Positions 6,683-12,939 of a stretch of DNA of 17,088 nucleotides are shown here, piece by piece. The stretch lies in assembly GCA_038065175.1 (NCBI GenBank), contig JBBTRN010000023.1:1-17088 (forward strand), given 5' to 3'. The notes below the pieces were generated by a model. That model made no database searches. It saw only the letters and a list, made by a program, of their open reading frames with translations, and had not been told where the DNA came from. This stretch comes from JBBTRN01 sp038065175 (GTDB lineage: Bacteria > Patescibacteriota > Doudnabacteria > UBA920). Position 1 is the stretch's first letter. Every line of letters begins with the position of its first letter. The translations under genes and the position numbers were made by a program.

Positions 6683-8203
6683 ATGGCTAATTTAATCCAA
6701 AGAAAAAAAATCGGGCATTTTATTGCCAAATTAAGGCAGCAGCAGGGCATTACACAAAGCCTGTTTGCCAAAAAGCTTGCAACTAGCCAATCGGCCGTAG
6801 CCAGAATGGAAAAAGGGCAGCAGAATTTTTCCACGCTCATGCTTTCCAAAATCAGCCGCATATTAAACCAGGAAATTATTACTCTTTCGGACAAGAGTTT
6901 GAGTTTTAAAATTGAGGGAGGGAGCAAGCTTGGCGGTATTGTGGCGGTAAAATCGTCGAAAAATGCCGCAGTTGCCTTGCTTTGCGCCAGTTTGCTGAAT
7001 AAAGGACGGACCTTATTAAGGAATGTTCCTAAAATTGAAGAGGTCTATAGGATCATTGAAGTTTTGCAGAGCTTGGGCGTGAGCGTGAAATGGCACAATC
7101 ACGATTTAGAAATCAAACCCAAGAAGAAAATCAGCCTTTTGGATATAGATAAAGAAGCCGCGGTGAAAACCAGGAGCGTTTTAATGTTGATAGGCCCCCT
7201 AACGCACTGGCTAAAGCATTTTCAATTGCCTTTGGCCGGCGGATGCCATTTGGGTAGGCGCACTATCCGTCCGCATTTGTATGCCATGGAAAATTTGGGA
7301 GTGGCCATTACAACCGGCCATGACTATTACGATGTGAAAGTAGGCAAACTCAAAACGGATGATGTTACCTTGTACGAAACAGGAGATACAGTTACGGAAA
7401 ACGCTCTTATGCTCGCCGCGCGGATCCCCGGCGAAACTATAATCCGATTAGCTTCCGCAAATTATATGGTGCAGGATCTTTGTTGTTTTCTCGAGGCATT
7501 AGGCGTACAGATTGAAGGCATTGGCACGCCGACTTTACGGGTATTTGGCGTTGCGGAAATAAATAAAAGCGTGGAGTATTCCATTGGTGAAGATCCGGTG
7601 GAAGCTATGCTGTTTTTGTCTTTGGCGGCCACAACCGGCTCTGCCATCCAAATCCAAAGGTGTCCCATAGATTTTTTGCTTTTGGAATTGCTAAAGCTCG
7701 AAAAGATGGGTTTTAAATACAAAATATTAAGGCGTTACAAAAGCGAAAACGGGTTTACTAATCTTGTTGACATCCAAACTTTTTTTTCAAAGCTGGTTGC
7801 ACTTGAGGAAAAAATACATCCGCTTCCCTCAAATGCCGGAATCAATATAGATAATTTGCCTTTCTTTGTGCCCATCGCCACCCAGGCTAAAGGCACCAGC
7901 TTGGTGCACGATTGGGTGTACGAGAACCGGGCTATTTATTACATGGAATTGAATAAATTAAGGGCCAATATTATTTTGGCTGACCCGCACAGAGTGTACA
8001 TAGAGGGGCCTTCGGAATTAAAAGGCGCGGAAGTGATTTGCCCTCCGGCTTTAAGACCGGCTGTAATAATTTTAATTGCCATGCTTGCCGCCAAGGGCCC
8101 TTCCATTCTGCGCAATGTTTATTCTATTAATCGCGGCTATGAAGACTTGGTCGGGCGTTTGCAAAAACTAGGCGCAAAGATAGAAGTTTTGTATAATTGG
8201 TGA
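6683..8203 (+). CDS. murA: XRE helix-turn-helix fused to UDP-GlcNAc 1-carboxyvinyltransferase (MurA-like)
   Basis: The 506-residue protein has two parts. Residues about 8-62 form an XRE/Cro helix-turn-helix (IGHFIAKLRQQQGITQSLFA...SQSAVARMEKG). Residues about 75-505 form an EPSP-synthase-fold MurA domain, which transfers enolpyruvate from PEP to UDP-GlcNAc, the first committed step of peptidoglycan synthesis. Active-site residues are conserved: the K-N pair in SSKNAA (93-94), the fosfomycin-target cysteine in AGGCHLGRR (Cys188), the general-acid/base Asp in NIDNLP (390), Arg in YENR (416) and Arg in PPALRP (458). The loop is atypical (GCHLGRRTIRPH instead of GCTIGARPVD). MurA proteins are usually about 420 residues; the extra length is the HTH. 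It ends 1 nt before the DedA-like gene. It may be a second, regulatory MurA rather than the housekeeping one. Confidence 0.88.
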   Translation: MANLIQRKKIGHFIAKLRQQQGITQSLFAKKLATSQSAVARMEKGQQNFSTLMLSKISRILNQEIITLSDKSLSFKIEGGSKLGGIVAVKSSKNAAVALLCASLLNKGRTLLRNVPKIEEVYRIIEVLQSLGVSVKWHNHDLEIKPKKKISLLDIDKEAAVKTRSVLMLIGPLTHWLKHFQLPLAGGCHLGRRTIRPHLYAMENLGVAITTGHDYYDVKVGKLKTDDVTLYETGDTVTENALMLAARIPGETIIRLASANYMVQDLCCFLEALGVQIEGIGTPTLRVFGVAEINKSVEYSIGEDPVEAMLFLSLAATTGSAIQIQRCPIDFLLLELLKLEKMGFKYKILRRYKSENGFTNLVDIQTFFSKLVALEEKIHPLPSNAGINIDNLPFFVPIATQAKGTSLVHDWVYENRAIYYMELNKLRANIILADPHRVYIEGPSELKGAEVICPPALRPAVIILIAMLAAKGPSILRNVYSINRGYEDLVGRLQKLGAKIEVLYNW

Positions 8204-8204
8204 T

Positions 8205-8774
8205 ATGGATGTCGTAAATTATTTACAGACCCACGATTTTTACATATTGGTTTATGTATTTTTTACTTTGGGCATGTTGGCCGAAGGGTTGTTGTTTGCC
8301 TTAACAGTAATGTTTTTTATTAATATTGGGGTAGTTGAACCTTTGCCGGCTCTGCTTAGCGTGGGCGTTGGCGCTATGCTCGAGCAATGGCTGTTTTACC
8401 ATGTGGGTACAAGGCTTACTAATTTTCCGCGAATTACCAATTGGGTCAACCGGGTCGCGCAAAAATTTGACAAACATATCCAAAATCGTACTTTACACAC
8501 TCTTTTAATTTCTAAATTCGTTTACGGCTTCCATCGGGCCATTCTTATTAGAAGCGGCATGCTCAAGTTGCCGCGCGCGCAGTTTTTTAAAGCCTCGGTT
8601 ATTTCCACTTCTCTTTGGTTGTTAGTAATTGGCGCTTTGAGCTATTACTTTAGCGTTTACCTTATAAAATTCGCTAAATATTCCAACCTCGTTGATGCCC
8701 TACCGTTTATTTTAATAGCTGTATTTTTGGTAATCGAACGCGTAGCTGGTAAATATTTTAAACGTTGGTTATAG
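8205..8774 (+). CDS. DedA/VTT-domain membrane protein
   Basis: A 189-residue membrane protein with several hydrophobic segments (about 13-50, 126-150, 160-178). The DedA-like pattern is visible: an acidic residue in the first re-entrant region (LAEGLLFAL), then LLSVGVGAMLEQWLFYHVGTRL, and the second re-entrant block SKFVYGFHRAILIRSGMLKLPRAQFF, corresponding to F.R..R......G...M....F. DedA proteins include lipid scramblases and undecaprenyl-phosphate flippases of the cytoplasmic membrane. The ATG follows the HTH-MurA stop by 1 nt, so translation is probably coupled; a role in lipid-carrier or wall metabolism alongside MurA is a sensible inference. Length is typical. Confidence 0.8.
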   Translation: MDVVNYLQTHDFYILVYVFFTLGMLAEGLLFALTVMFFINIGVVEPLPALLSVGVGAMLEQWLFYHVGTRLTNFPRITNWVNRVAQKFDKHIQNRTLHTLLISKFVYGFHRAILIRSGMLKLPRAQFFKASVISTSLWLLVIGALSYYFSVYLIKFAKYSNLVDALPFILIAVFLVIERVAGKYFKRWL

Positions 8775-8776
8775 CA

Positions 8777-8855
8777 AATTTTGATCCCTGAGCTTGCTTG
8801 CCCCGTAGTCTGCCGATTTATCGGTTGTACTACTGGGGTCGAATGGGTCAAAATT
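8777..8855 (+). repeat. Long branched hairpin containing a 38-bp covarying element
   Basis: The outer arms AATTTTGATCCC (8777-8788) and GGGTCAAAATT (8845-8855) can pair with a one-base bulge. Inside, 8801-8838 forms CCCC, GTAGT, CTG, CCGAT, TT, ATCGG, TTGT, ACTAC, T, GGGG: three helices stacked in one hairpin. The same architecture recurs, on the opposite strand, at 16612-16649 with compensatory changes. It lies directly after the DedA-like stop codon and before the terminator, so it is transcribed in that 3' untranslated region. Confidence 0.7.
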
Positions 8856-8863
8856 GTTAAAAT

Positions 8864-8891
8864 AACCGATCCACACAGGAGTCGGTTTTTT
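8864..8891 (+). terminator. Intrinsic terminator for the murA-dedA unit
   Basis: AACCGA (8864-8869) pairs with TCGGTT (8882-8887), extended by TCC/GGA with a bulged G, and is followed by a T-run to 8891. The end of the convergent TrmB-like gene overlaps it by 2 nt. A weaker T-run on the other strand could let it serve both genes. Confidence 0.7.
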
Positions 8892-9630
8892 AATTTACCT
8901 CAATTGACTTCGCGCCAACCCAGCTAAGCTCATATGCCTGCCTCATGGCATCGGCTATGGCTTTGGATTCAATAATCACCGACATATTTTCCGCGTAATT
9001 TAAAAATGCGATTTTGTTATTGTAAATATTAACTTCAATTTCAGGATTAAATTTTTCTTTGGGCACAATTGCGGTTTGGGCTAATTCTTTGGCATCTAGG
9101 TGCTGGTGTTTAATGTCCCACTTACTACCCTTGCCGGCTATTCTGCGAGCCTTAATGTTTAGCGCCACTCGTTTGTGAATATAATTTGGGTCAACATTCA
9201 TATTCCCAAAATAGGCATTGGTGTTCCATTCTAAAATTTCTTCCGGCTTTTCAATTAAGGTGTCGTCATAAATTTTTTGCACTGCCGTCTTGCCTTCGTA
9301 GAAGGTGATTTTTGGTTTGGGTTCCTTTTTATTGTAAATAGCCTGTAGTTCCGGCAGGCTCTGCTTAATAGCTTTGTCTAATTCACCAATTAAAGTTGCC
9401 AGCCGTTCGGGAGGTTCGGGAATAAACCGGGTCTTTCCCCTAATTTTAGTTTTGCCCATGACCCCGCGGTTAACTAAATAATTCAGCACCGCATAGCCGG
9501 TGGTCCTATTCAGGCCGGCCTTTTTTGCTACATCCTGGGCGCTCGACAAACCTAACTCCAAAGAAGCTAAATAAATTTTAGCTTCTTTTACAGAAAATCC
9601 TAATTTTTGGAGTAATTGTTCTACTTTCAT
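8890..9630 (-). CDS. TrmB-family transcriptional regulator
   Basis: The 246-residue protein starts with a winged helix-turn-helix (LLQKLGFSVKEAKIYLASLELG then QDVAKKAGLNRTTGYAVLNYLVNRG, about residues 5-65), the typical TrmB pattern. A short linker with PEPPERLATLI follows, then a C-terminal alpha/beta effector or dimerisation domain (ITFYEGKTAVQKIYDDTL). TrmB-like proteins sense sugars or other small molecules; the ligand here is unknown. The ATG at 9630 is chosen. A longer frame to 9660 would be encoded by a dispersed hairpin repeat and is rejected. No strong ribosome binding site is seen. It is divergent from the radical SAM gene, with TGTCA/TGACA palindromes between them. Confidence 0.82.
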   Translation of the reverse strand: MKVEQLLQKLGFSVKEAKIYLASLELGLSSAQDVAKKAGLNRTTGYAVLNYLVNRGVMGKTKIRGKTRFIPEPPERLATLIGELDKAIKQSLPELQAIYNKKEPKPKITFYEGKTAVQKIYDDTLIEKPEEILEWNTNAYFGNMNVDPNYIHKRVALNIKARRIAGKGSKWDIKHQHLDAKELAQTAIVPKEKFNPEIEVNIYNNKIAFLNYAENMSVIIESKAIADAMRQAYELSWVGAKSIEVN

Positions 9631-9634
9631 AAGA

Positions 9635-9680
9635 CGAACCCTCATCCGCCCTTCGGGCACCTTCTCCCAAAGGGAGAAGG
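9635..9680. repeat. CCCTCATCCG / CCTTCTCCC double-hairpin dispersed repeat
   Basis: Two perfect hairpins lie in tandem: GCCC-TTC-GGGC (9648-9658) and CCTTCTCCC-AAA-GGGAGAAGG (9660-9680). I recognise this as a REP-like word common in many unrelated bacterial genomes. It begins 4 bp upstream of the TrmB-like ATG, so it forms that gene's 5' leader and could affect its translation. Confidence 0.65.
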
Positions 9681-9700
9681 AAATAATGATTGAATATCTT

Positions 9701-9719
9701 TTGACAATTATTTTGTCAT
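9701..9719. promoter_or_regulatory. TGACA/TGTCA inverted site between the TrmB-like and radical SAM genes
   Basis: TGACA (9702-9706) and TGTCA (9714-9718) are inverted with a 7-bp gap. On the minus strand TAAAAT with an upstream TTTACA (18 bp apart) could be the TrmB-like gene's promoter, placing this site at its start point. On the plus strand TTGACA (9701-9706) and TAGCAT (18 bp on) form a possible promoter toward the radical SAM gene. Candidate operator only. Confidence 0.4.
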
Positions 9720-9789
9720 CATTTTAGCATAGACAAAAGCCTTTGTAAATAGGTATTTTGTATATTTTGCAATATATTAATTATCATTT

Positions 9790-9809
9790 ATGTCAATATT
9801 TATTGACAT
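9790..9809. promoter_or_regulatory. Perfect 20-bp palindrome upstream of the radical SAM gene
   Basis: ATGTCAATA and TATTGACAT flank a 2-bp TT centre. Its half-sites share TGTCA/TGACA with the site at 9702-9718. It is the more convincing of two operator candidates for the TrmB-like regulator in this divergent gap of about 258 bp. The rest of the gap is AT-rich and holds one short ORF. Confidence 0.5.
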
Positions 9810-9821
9810 TTCCTCTTAATA

Positions 9822-9878
9822 ATGGCAAAGTTTATTGTTCATCTGCCTCTTGGGCGAGATGGGCATACAACTCAATAG
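9822..9878 (+). CDS. Possible 18-codon leader ORF before the radical SAM gene
   Basis: ATG at 9822 opens MAKFIVHLPLGRDGHTTQ and stops with TAG at 9876-9878, directly at the AGGAGGG ribosome binding site of the radical SAM gene (9877-9883). A ribosome stopping there would sit on that site, so it could affect translation of the downstream gene. It has no clear ribosome binding site of its own and resembles no RiPP precursor I know. It may be chance. Confidence 0.25.
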   Translation: MAKFIVHLPLGRDGHTTQ

Positions 9879-9888
9879 GAGGGAAACG

Positions 9889-11403
9889 ATGCGAGTTCAA
9901 GTTTTTGACGAAGGGGTCGCCTTTTGGCAGGAAGTTAGCCGACTCACCGTGCTGCTTCTAACCCCGTTTTATAGTTTCTGGCCCCGTTACGAGACCAAAC
10001 GCGCAGGTTGCCCCATTGGGTTGGAACTCATTGCCAGTGAGCTTGTTGCCCTGGGGTTCAATGTCATTTTCATTGATGCGTGCATGGCGGCTTACAACCA
10101 ACTGACACCGCAGTCAGACGGAACGATGCGGTATGGATTGACCGATGACCAATTAAAGAGCGTGCTTGCACGGTTCAATCCGGCAGTTCTCGGTATTACC
10201 AGCCTGTTTAGCAACCAGCATGGAAATGTTGAAGCTACGGCGCGGATTGTCCGGCAGGTTCATCCTGAAGCGATCATTGTGGAGGGCGGTAGCCATGCAA
10301 CCGGCGACATCAACAAGGTGTTAAAAAGTCGGGATGTTGATATGGTGGTCCGCAAAGAAGGACTGCAGACTTTCCCGGCACTTTGCCTGTCCATCGAACA
10401 GGGAAAGTCACAGCGCAACTGCACAGAAGAGCTCGGGGTTAGCTTCAAGAGTGAGGCGGGACAGATTATTGAAAGAGATGATCGTCCTTTTTTGCCTAAC
10501 TTTGACGGACTTGCTGAGCGTCGATTGGAAATTCCTCTCCATCCGATGTATGACACGCCGGAACACACAGGAGGTAGCCGTTTCCACAAAACCGGTCGCC
10601 ACGCTTATATACTTTCGAGTGAAGGTTGTCCGCTAAAATGCGAATTTTGTCATATTCACACCATGGCAGGAAGTATCCGCTACTACAGTCTGGAGCGCTT
10701 TGAAGAGGAAGTGGCAAGGCTCAAAGCCGTGGGTGTCACTGAACTCATCGTCGAGGACGATATGTTCTTTGATAACATCCCGCGGGCAATGAAAGCTGCC
10801 GACATCCTTAAGAAATACGACATGGCGTGGTTCGAAGAGGGAGGGCTGTCCATGTTCCGCTTCATGAACACGCTCGTATTCGGCCTGACCTACAAACAGA
10901 TCCTCAATAAGCTCGCTGAGACGGGTTGTTACCGTTTTTACCTGGCTATCGAGTCGGCGAACAAAGAATCCTTACAGAGAAGCAAGAAGCCTCCAACCAA
11001 TGCTGATGCGGATTTGGCGGAAAAGATAGTCAGCTATACCGCAAAGGTCGGTATTCAGGCAGTCGGAGGTTTTATGGTCGGCTTCAAGGGCAATAACGGG
11101 GGATTTGAGGAATCGCTGGAAGATATGGAAAGAACCGTCGCTTACGCTAGGCGGTTAAAACTTGCCGGTTTGGCTTATGTGATGATTTTTATTGTCACAG
11201 CCTTTGCAGGAACTCAACTGGGGAAGTATATAAAATCCGTCTTTCCTCACCTTGACCTGAGAACTAGTCACGAACGATCTGCCTTTCCAGTTGGCGAACT
11301 GACTCCTAACGAGCTGACCGAAAAGCGTCTTCAATGGATGACTTTCGTCAACGGCGAAGGCTGCATGGATATCGCTGATCGGGCAAAAAACTGGGGACTC
11401 TAG
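9889..11403 (+). CDS. B12-binding-type radical SAM enzyme, function unknown
   Basis: The 504-residue protein has an N-terminal Rossmann-like cobalamin-binding-type domain (about 18-160, with PIGLELIASELVALGFNVIFID and AIIVEGGSHATGD) and a radical SAM barrel from about residue 238 with the 4Fe-4S motif CPLKCEFC (Cys 247, 251, 254). A later strand LAIESANKESL resembles a conserved radical SAM element. No DxHxxG cobalamin lower-ligand motif is seen, so B12 may be held base-off or not at all. The ATG at 9889 is set by a perfect AGGAGGG 5 nt upstream; an in-frame ATG at 9835 lacks one. By eye G+C is near 50%, with many CGG, CGC, CTG and CTC codons, well above its neighbours, and it has its own terminator. 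This suggests recent transfer. Substrate cannot be named. Confidence 0.85.
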   Translation: MRVQVFDEGVAFWQEVSRLTVLLLTPFYSFWPRYETKRAGCPIGLELIASELVALGFNVIFIDACMAAYNQLTPQSDGTMRYGLTDDQLKSVLARFNPAVLGITSLFSNQHGNVEATARIVRQVHPEAIIVEGGSHATGDINKVLKSRDVDMVVRKEGLQTFPALCLSIEQGKSQRNCTEELGVSFKSEAGQIIERDDRPFLPNFDGLAERRLEIPLHPMYDTPEHTGGSRFHKTGRHAYILSSEGCPLKCEFCHIHTMAGSIRYYSLERFEEEVARLKAVGVTELIVEDDMFFDNIPRAMKAADILKKYDMAWFEEGGLSMFRFMNTLVFGLTYKQILNKLAETGCYRFYLAIESANKESLQRSKKPPTNADADLAEKIVSYTAKVGIQAVGGFMVGFKGNNGGFEESLEDMERTVAYARRLKLAGLAYVMIFIVTAFAGTQLGKYIKSVFPHLDLRTSHERSAFPVGELTPNELTEKRLQWMTFVNGEGCMDIADRAKNWGL

Positions 11404-11414
11404 CATTAACATTC

Positions 11415-11456
11415 GGGCGCGATCTGCTTTACTCATACAGACCGCGCCCAAATTTT
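11415..11456 (+). terminator. Intrinsic terminator of the radical SAM gene
   Basis: GGGCGCGATCTG (11415-11426) pairs with CAGACCGCGCCC (11438-11449) with one A-C mismatch, and AAATTTT follows. It starts 11 nt after the stop codon and is G+C-rich like the gene it follows. Confidence 0.7.
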
Positions 11457-11475
11457 ATCAAGTAATAAAAAAATT

Positions 11476-11841
11476 ATGCAGCAAATAACTTGGCAAGATT
11501 TTGAGAAAGTGGATTTGAGGGTGGGGACAATAATTAAGGCTGAAGATTTTCCAGAGGTAAAAAAGCCGTCTTATAAATTAGAAATAAATTTGGGTCCGGA
11601 GATAGGCATAAAAAAATCCAGCGCGCAGATTACTCATTTGTATAAAAAAGAAGAGCTTGTTGGAAAACAAGTTCTTTGCGTATGTAATTTTCCACCCAAA
11701 CAAATCGCGAATTTTTTTAGTGAAGTTCTGGCTTGCGGGTTTTATTTGCCAGTCGATGAGACCACGAGTTCGTTGAGAGGCGGCGAGGTTGTTCTGGCTA
11801 TCCCCTCTCAAGTTGTTCCCAATGGCAGCAAATTAGCCTAG
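11476..11841 (+). CDS. csaA: CsaA-like tRNA-binding domain protein
   Basis: The 121-residue protein is a stand-alone OB-fold tRNA-binding domain of the CsaA / YgjH type, related to the C-terminal domain of methionyl-tRNA synthetase. The family signature is nearly complete: FEKVDLRVGTIIKAEDFPE, KPSYKLEINLGPEIGIKKSSAQIT, YKKEELVGKQVLCVCNFPPKQI and SEVLACGFYL. CsaA acts as an export-related chaperone in Bacillus and forms dimers that bind tRNA-like ligands; the role here is unproven. Base composition returns to the AT-rich level of the window. There is no Shine-Dalgarno site, only an A-rich leader. It ends at a strong bidirectional terminator. Confidence 0.9.
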   Translation: MQQITWQDFEKVDLRVGTIIKAEDFPEVKKPSYKLEINLGPEIGIKKSSAQITHLYKKEELVGKQVLCVCNFPPKQIANFFSEVLACGFYLPVDETTSSLRGGEVVLAIPSQVVPNGSKLA

Positions 11842-11881
11842 CTAAAAAAAATCCCGCCGTTGTTGGCGGGTTTTTTTTAGC
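11841..11881. terminator. Bidirectional intrinsic terminator
   Basis: CCCGCC (11853-11858) pairs with GGCGGG (11865-11870), flanked by a run of A on the left and eight T on the right, and closed by GCTA/TAGC. The arms are symmetrical, so it works as a terminator on both strands for the convergent CsaA-like and DUF2795 genes. Confidence 0.9.
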
Positions 11882-11883
11882 GT

Positions 11884-12075
11884 TTACATACCAAGCGCCG
11901 TTATTACATCGCCGGCGGAATTGTAAGTGCCTTCTGGGAGTTTTTCCGCGAATTCTTTTTTGTCGTCGTCAGAAAAATCTGAAAGGTTATTACAGTGGGC
12001 AACCAATTCGGCTTTGGTGGCCGGGTAGGTCGCGTGTTCCATTAAATGTTGCCTTATATTGCTTGCGTCTTGCAT
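11884..12075 (-). CDS. DUF2795-like small protein
   Basis: The 63-residue protein has the DUF2795 pattern: a short N-terminal helix (IRQHLMEHATYPATKAELVAHC), an acidic middle (LSDFSDDDKKEFAEKL), and a closing P.GTYNSAGDVITAL, corresponding to the YPATK..L......LP...Y.S..DV..AL block. It is small, acidic and probably cytoplasmic; function is unknown. It has a good ribosome binding site (AAAGGA about 9 nt upstream) and a near-consensus promoter with a 50-nt leader, in contrast to the leaderless genes in the window. Confidence 0.75.
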   Translation of the reverse strand: MQDASNIRQHLMEHATYPATKAELVAHCNNLSDFSDDDKKEFAEKLPEGTYNSAGDVITALGM

Positions 12076-12130
12076 ATTGTTTTTCCTTTCTTAAAATCAA
12101 ATTTCGACCTTTGGGGATTACTACCAGTGT

Positions 12131-12159
12131 ATTATAAAAGATAAAATTATTTTTTTCAA
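12131..12159 (-). promoter_or_regulatory. Predicted promoter of the DUF2795 gene
   Basis: TTGAAA (12154-12159), a 17-bp spacer and a perfect TATAAT (12131-12136) lie on the minus strand. The expected start gives a leader of about 50 nt that carries the ribosome binding site. Confidence 0.65.
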
Positions 12160-12182
12160 ATAGTTTAATATTTAGGAATCAC

Positions 12183-12218
12183 ATTCATTCTTATATTCTC
12201 AAGAATATGAGAATGAAT
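12183..12218 (-). terminator. Hairpin directly after the deoxyribosyltransferase-like gene
   Basis: ATTCATTCTTATATTC pairs with GAATATGAGAATGAAT, giving a 16-bp stem with one mismatch and a TCAA loop, immediately after the stop codon on the minus strand. There is no T-run behind it, so it may be a transcript-end stabiliser or weak terminator rather than a classical intrinsic one. Confidence 0.5.
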
Positions 12219-12632
12219 TCATACAATTTGAGAAAGATTGCCATTTAGAATAACGGGTTGCATTGCTTCGAGTTCGGCGGTGTAAGGCAAGTCCGGCAGC
12301 GGGTTTAGGCAATAGAGTTTTTTATTTAAAATGTGGGCAAAACCCATTTCTAAAAAAGTATTGCCGCCTATATAATCTTTCACTCCCCTTTTGTCTACAT
12401 TGACCACGAGTACGGCGTCGTAGTTTTTTATTTTTTCATAATAGGCGCGAATAACATCGTTTTTTACTTTATCTTCCGCTTTTTCCGAAGTCGCAATTTC
12501 TGTTCGGTCCCAGTATTCAAGATGCTTAACGCCATGAGGAATTTCCACAGTGTGCCCAGCCGCTTCCAGTTTAGATTTTATGTCCAAAATTTCCCTGGCC
12601 GCGGTTATGGACCCGCAAATAATTATTTTCAT
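12219..12632 (-). CDS. Nucleoside 2-deoxyribosyltransferase-like protein
   Basis: The 137-residue protein has a Rossmann-like fold of the nucleoside 2-deoxyribosyltransferase / SLOG kind: KIIICGSITAAREI at the start, DAVLVVNVD in the middle, and GGNTFLEMGFAHILNKKLYCLNPLPDLPY, matching the G.....E.G.A.....P nucleotide-binding pattern. Classical enzymes exchange bases between deoxynucleosides; this short form may act on, or just bind, another nucleotide. The ATG at 12632 has no ribosome binding site. A tRNA 3'-end-like sequence ending in CCA lies 7 nt upstream and tRNA-Ala lies on the same strand just before that, so the mRNA may be made by tRNA processing (inference). Confidence 0.7.
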   Translation of the reverse strand: MKIIICGSITAAREILDIKSKLEAAGHTVEIPHGVKHLEYWDRTEIATSEKAEDKVKNDVIRAYYEKIKNYDAVLVVNVDKRGVKDYIGGNTFLEMGFAHILNKKLYCLNPLPDLPYTAELEAMQPVILNGNLSQIV

Positions 12633-12639
12633 AGATTTT

Positions 12640-12660
12640 TGGTGGACTCACCGGGAATCG
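12640..12660 (-). pseudogene. tRNA 3'-end relic
   Basis: On the minus strand this reads CGATTCCCGGTGAGTCCACCA, the form of a tRNA T-arm 3' strand, acceptor strand and CCA end. It matches the end of the tRNA-Ala gene at 16 of 21 positions, 45 bp away and in the same orientation. The rest of a tRNA is missing and the T-arm 5' side is degraded. Confidence 0.55.
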
Positions 12661-12668
12661 GCAATTCG

Positions 12669-12786
12669 CCCCATCACTAAATGCTGGTGGACCTAGCGAG
12701 AATCGAACTCGCGTCCCGGCAATGCGAATGCCGTGTCTTACCACTGGACCATAGGCCCAGCATTAGTATTCAATTTAGTGACGGGG
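12669..12786. repeat. Inverted repeat flanking tRNA-Ala
   Basis: CCCCATCACTAAAT (12669-12682) is inverted at 12773-12786 with 13 of 14 positions matching. Nearer the gene, ATGCTGG (12681-12687) is inverted by CCAGCAT (12757-12763). In the precursor RNA the leader and trailer would pair and extend the acceptor stem. Confidence 0.65.
12685..12758 (-). tRNA. tRNA-Ala (anticodon CGC)
   Basis: A complete tRNA cloverleaf of 74 nt with encoded CCA. The acceptor stem is GGGCCTA/TAGGTCC and includes G3-U70, the alanine identity pair. The anticodon stem is CGGCA/TGCCG with loop TTCGCAT, giving anticodon CGC, which reads GCG. The T-arm is GCGAG-TTCGATT-CTCGC. The D-stem is short. Discriminator base is A. 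No intron is seen. Confidence 0.95.
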
Positions 12787-12939
12787 TAAAAATGCCGCGC
12801 TACGCCCCGTACCGATTTTAGGTCTGGAATGGGGTAATGCCACTTTACTATGAGCCCTGACAAAGGTGGCGGGGTCACTTTACTACAGGCTCGAAACTAT
12901 ATAATTTTAGCCAAAATAAGAAAAAAGATAAAGTCCTTT
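12787..12939. other. Structured intergenic region without a gene
   Basis: Upstream of tRNA-Ala (minus strand) about 150 bp hold no credible ORF. GGGGT...CACTTTACTA occurs twice (12831-12850 and 12871-12885) and GAGCC (12852-12856) is inverted by GGCTC (12888-12892). CGGGGTA and TACGCCCCG can also pair (about 12782-12809). It could be a decayed repeat cluster or a small RNA; nothing specific is recognised. Confidence 0.35.

Noticed and set aside
9631..9660. Longer start for the TrmB-like gene at 9660
   Set aside because: The ten extra residues are encoded by a common double-hairpin repeat and do not resemble the family; the ATG at 9630 begins right at the winged helix.
9635..9680. Riboswitch or attenuator in the TrmB-like leader
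   Set aside because: The two hairpins belong to a dispersed repeat known from many unrelated contexts; no aptamer pattern is seen.
9835..9888. Longer start for the radical SAM gene at 9835
   Set aside because: The ATG at 9889 has a perfect AGGAGGG 5 nt upstream; the earlier ATG has none.
9758..9961. 67-residue ORF as a RiPP precursor for the radical SAM enzyme
   Set aside because: It overlaps the enzyme gene out of frame, has no ribosome binding site, and runs through AT-rich promoter DNA; the enzyme has a B12-binding-type domain rather than a SPASM or RRE-like part.
10260..11451. Minus-strand ORFs opposite the radical SAM gene
   Set aside because: They arise from the high G+C of the sense gene and have no domain features or ribosome binding sites.
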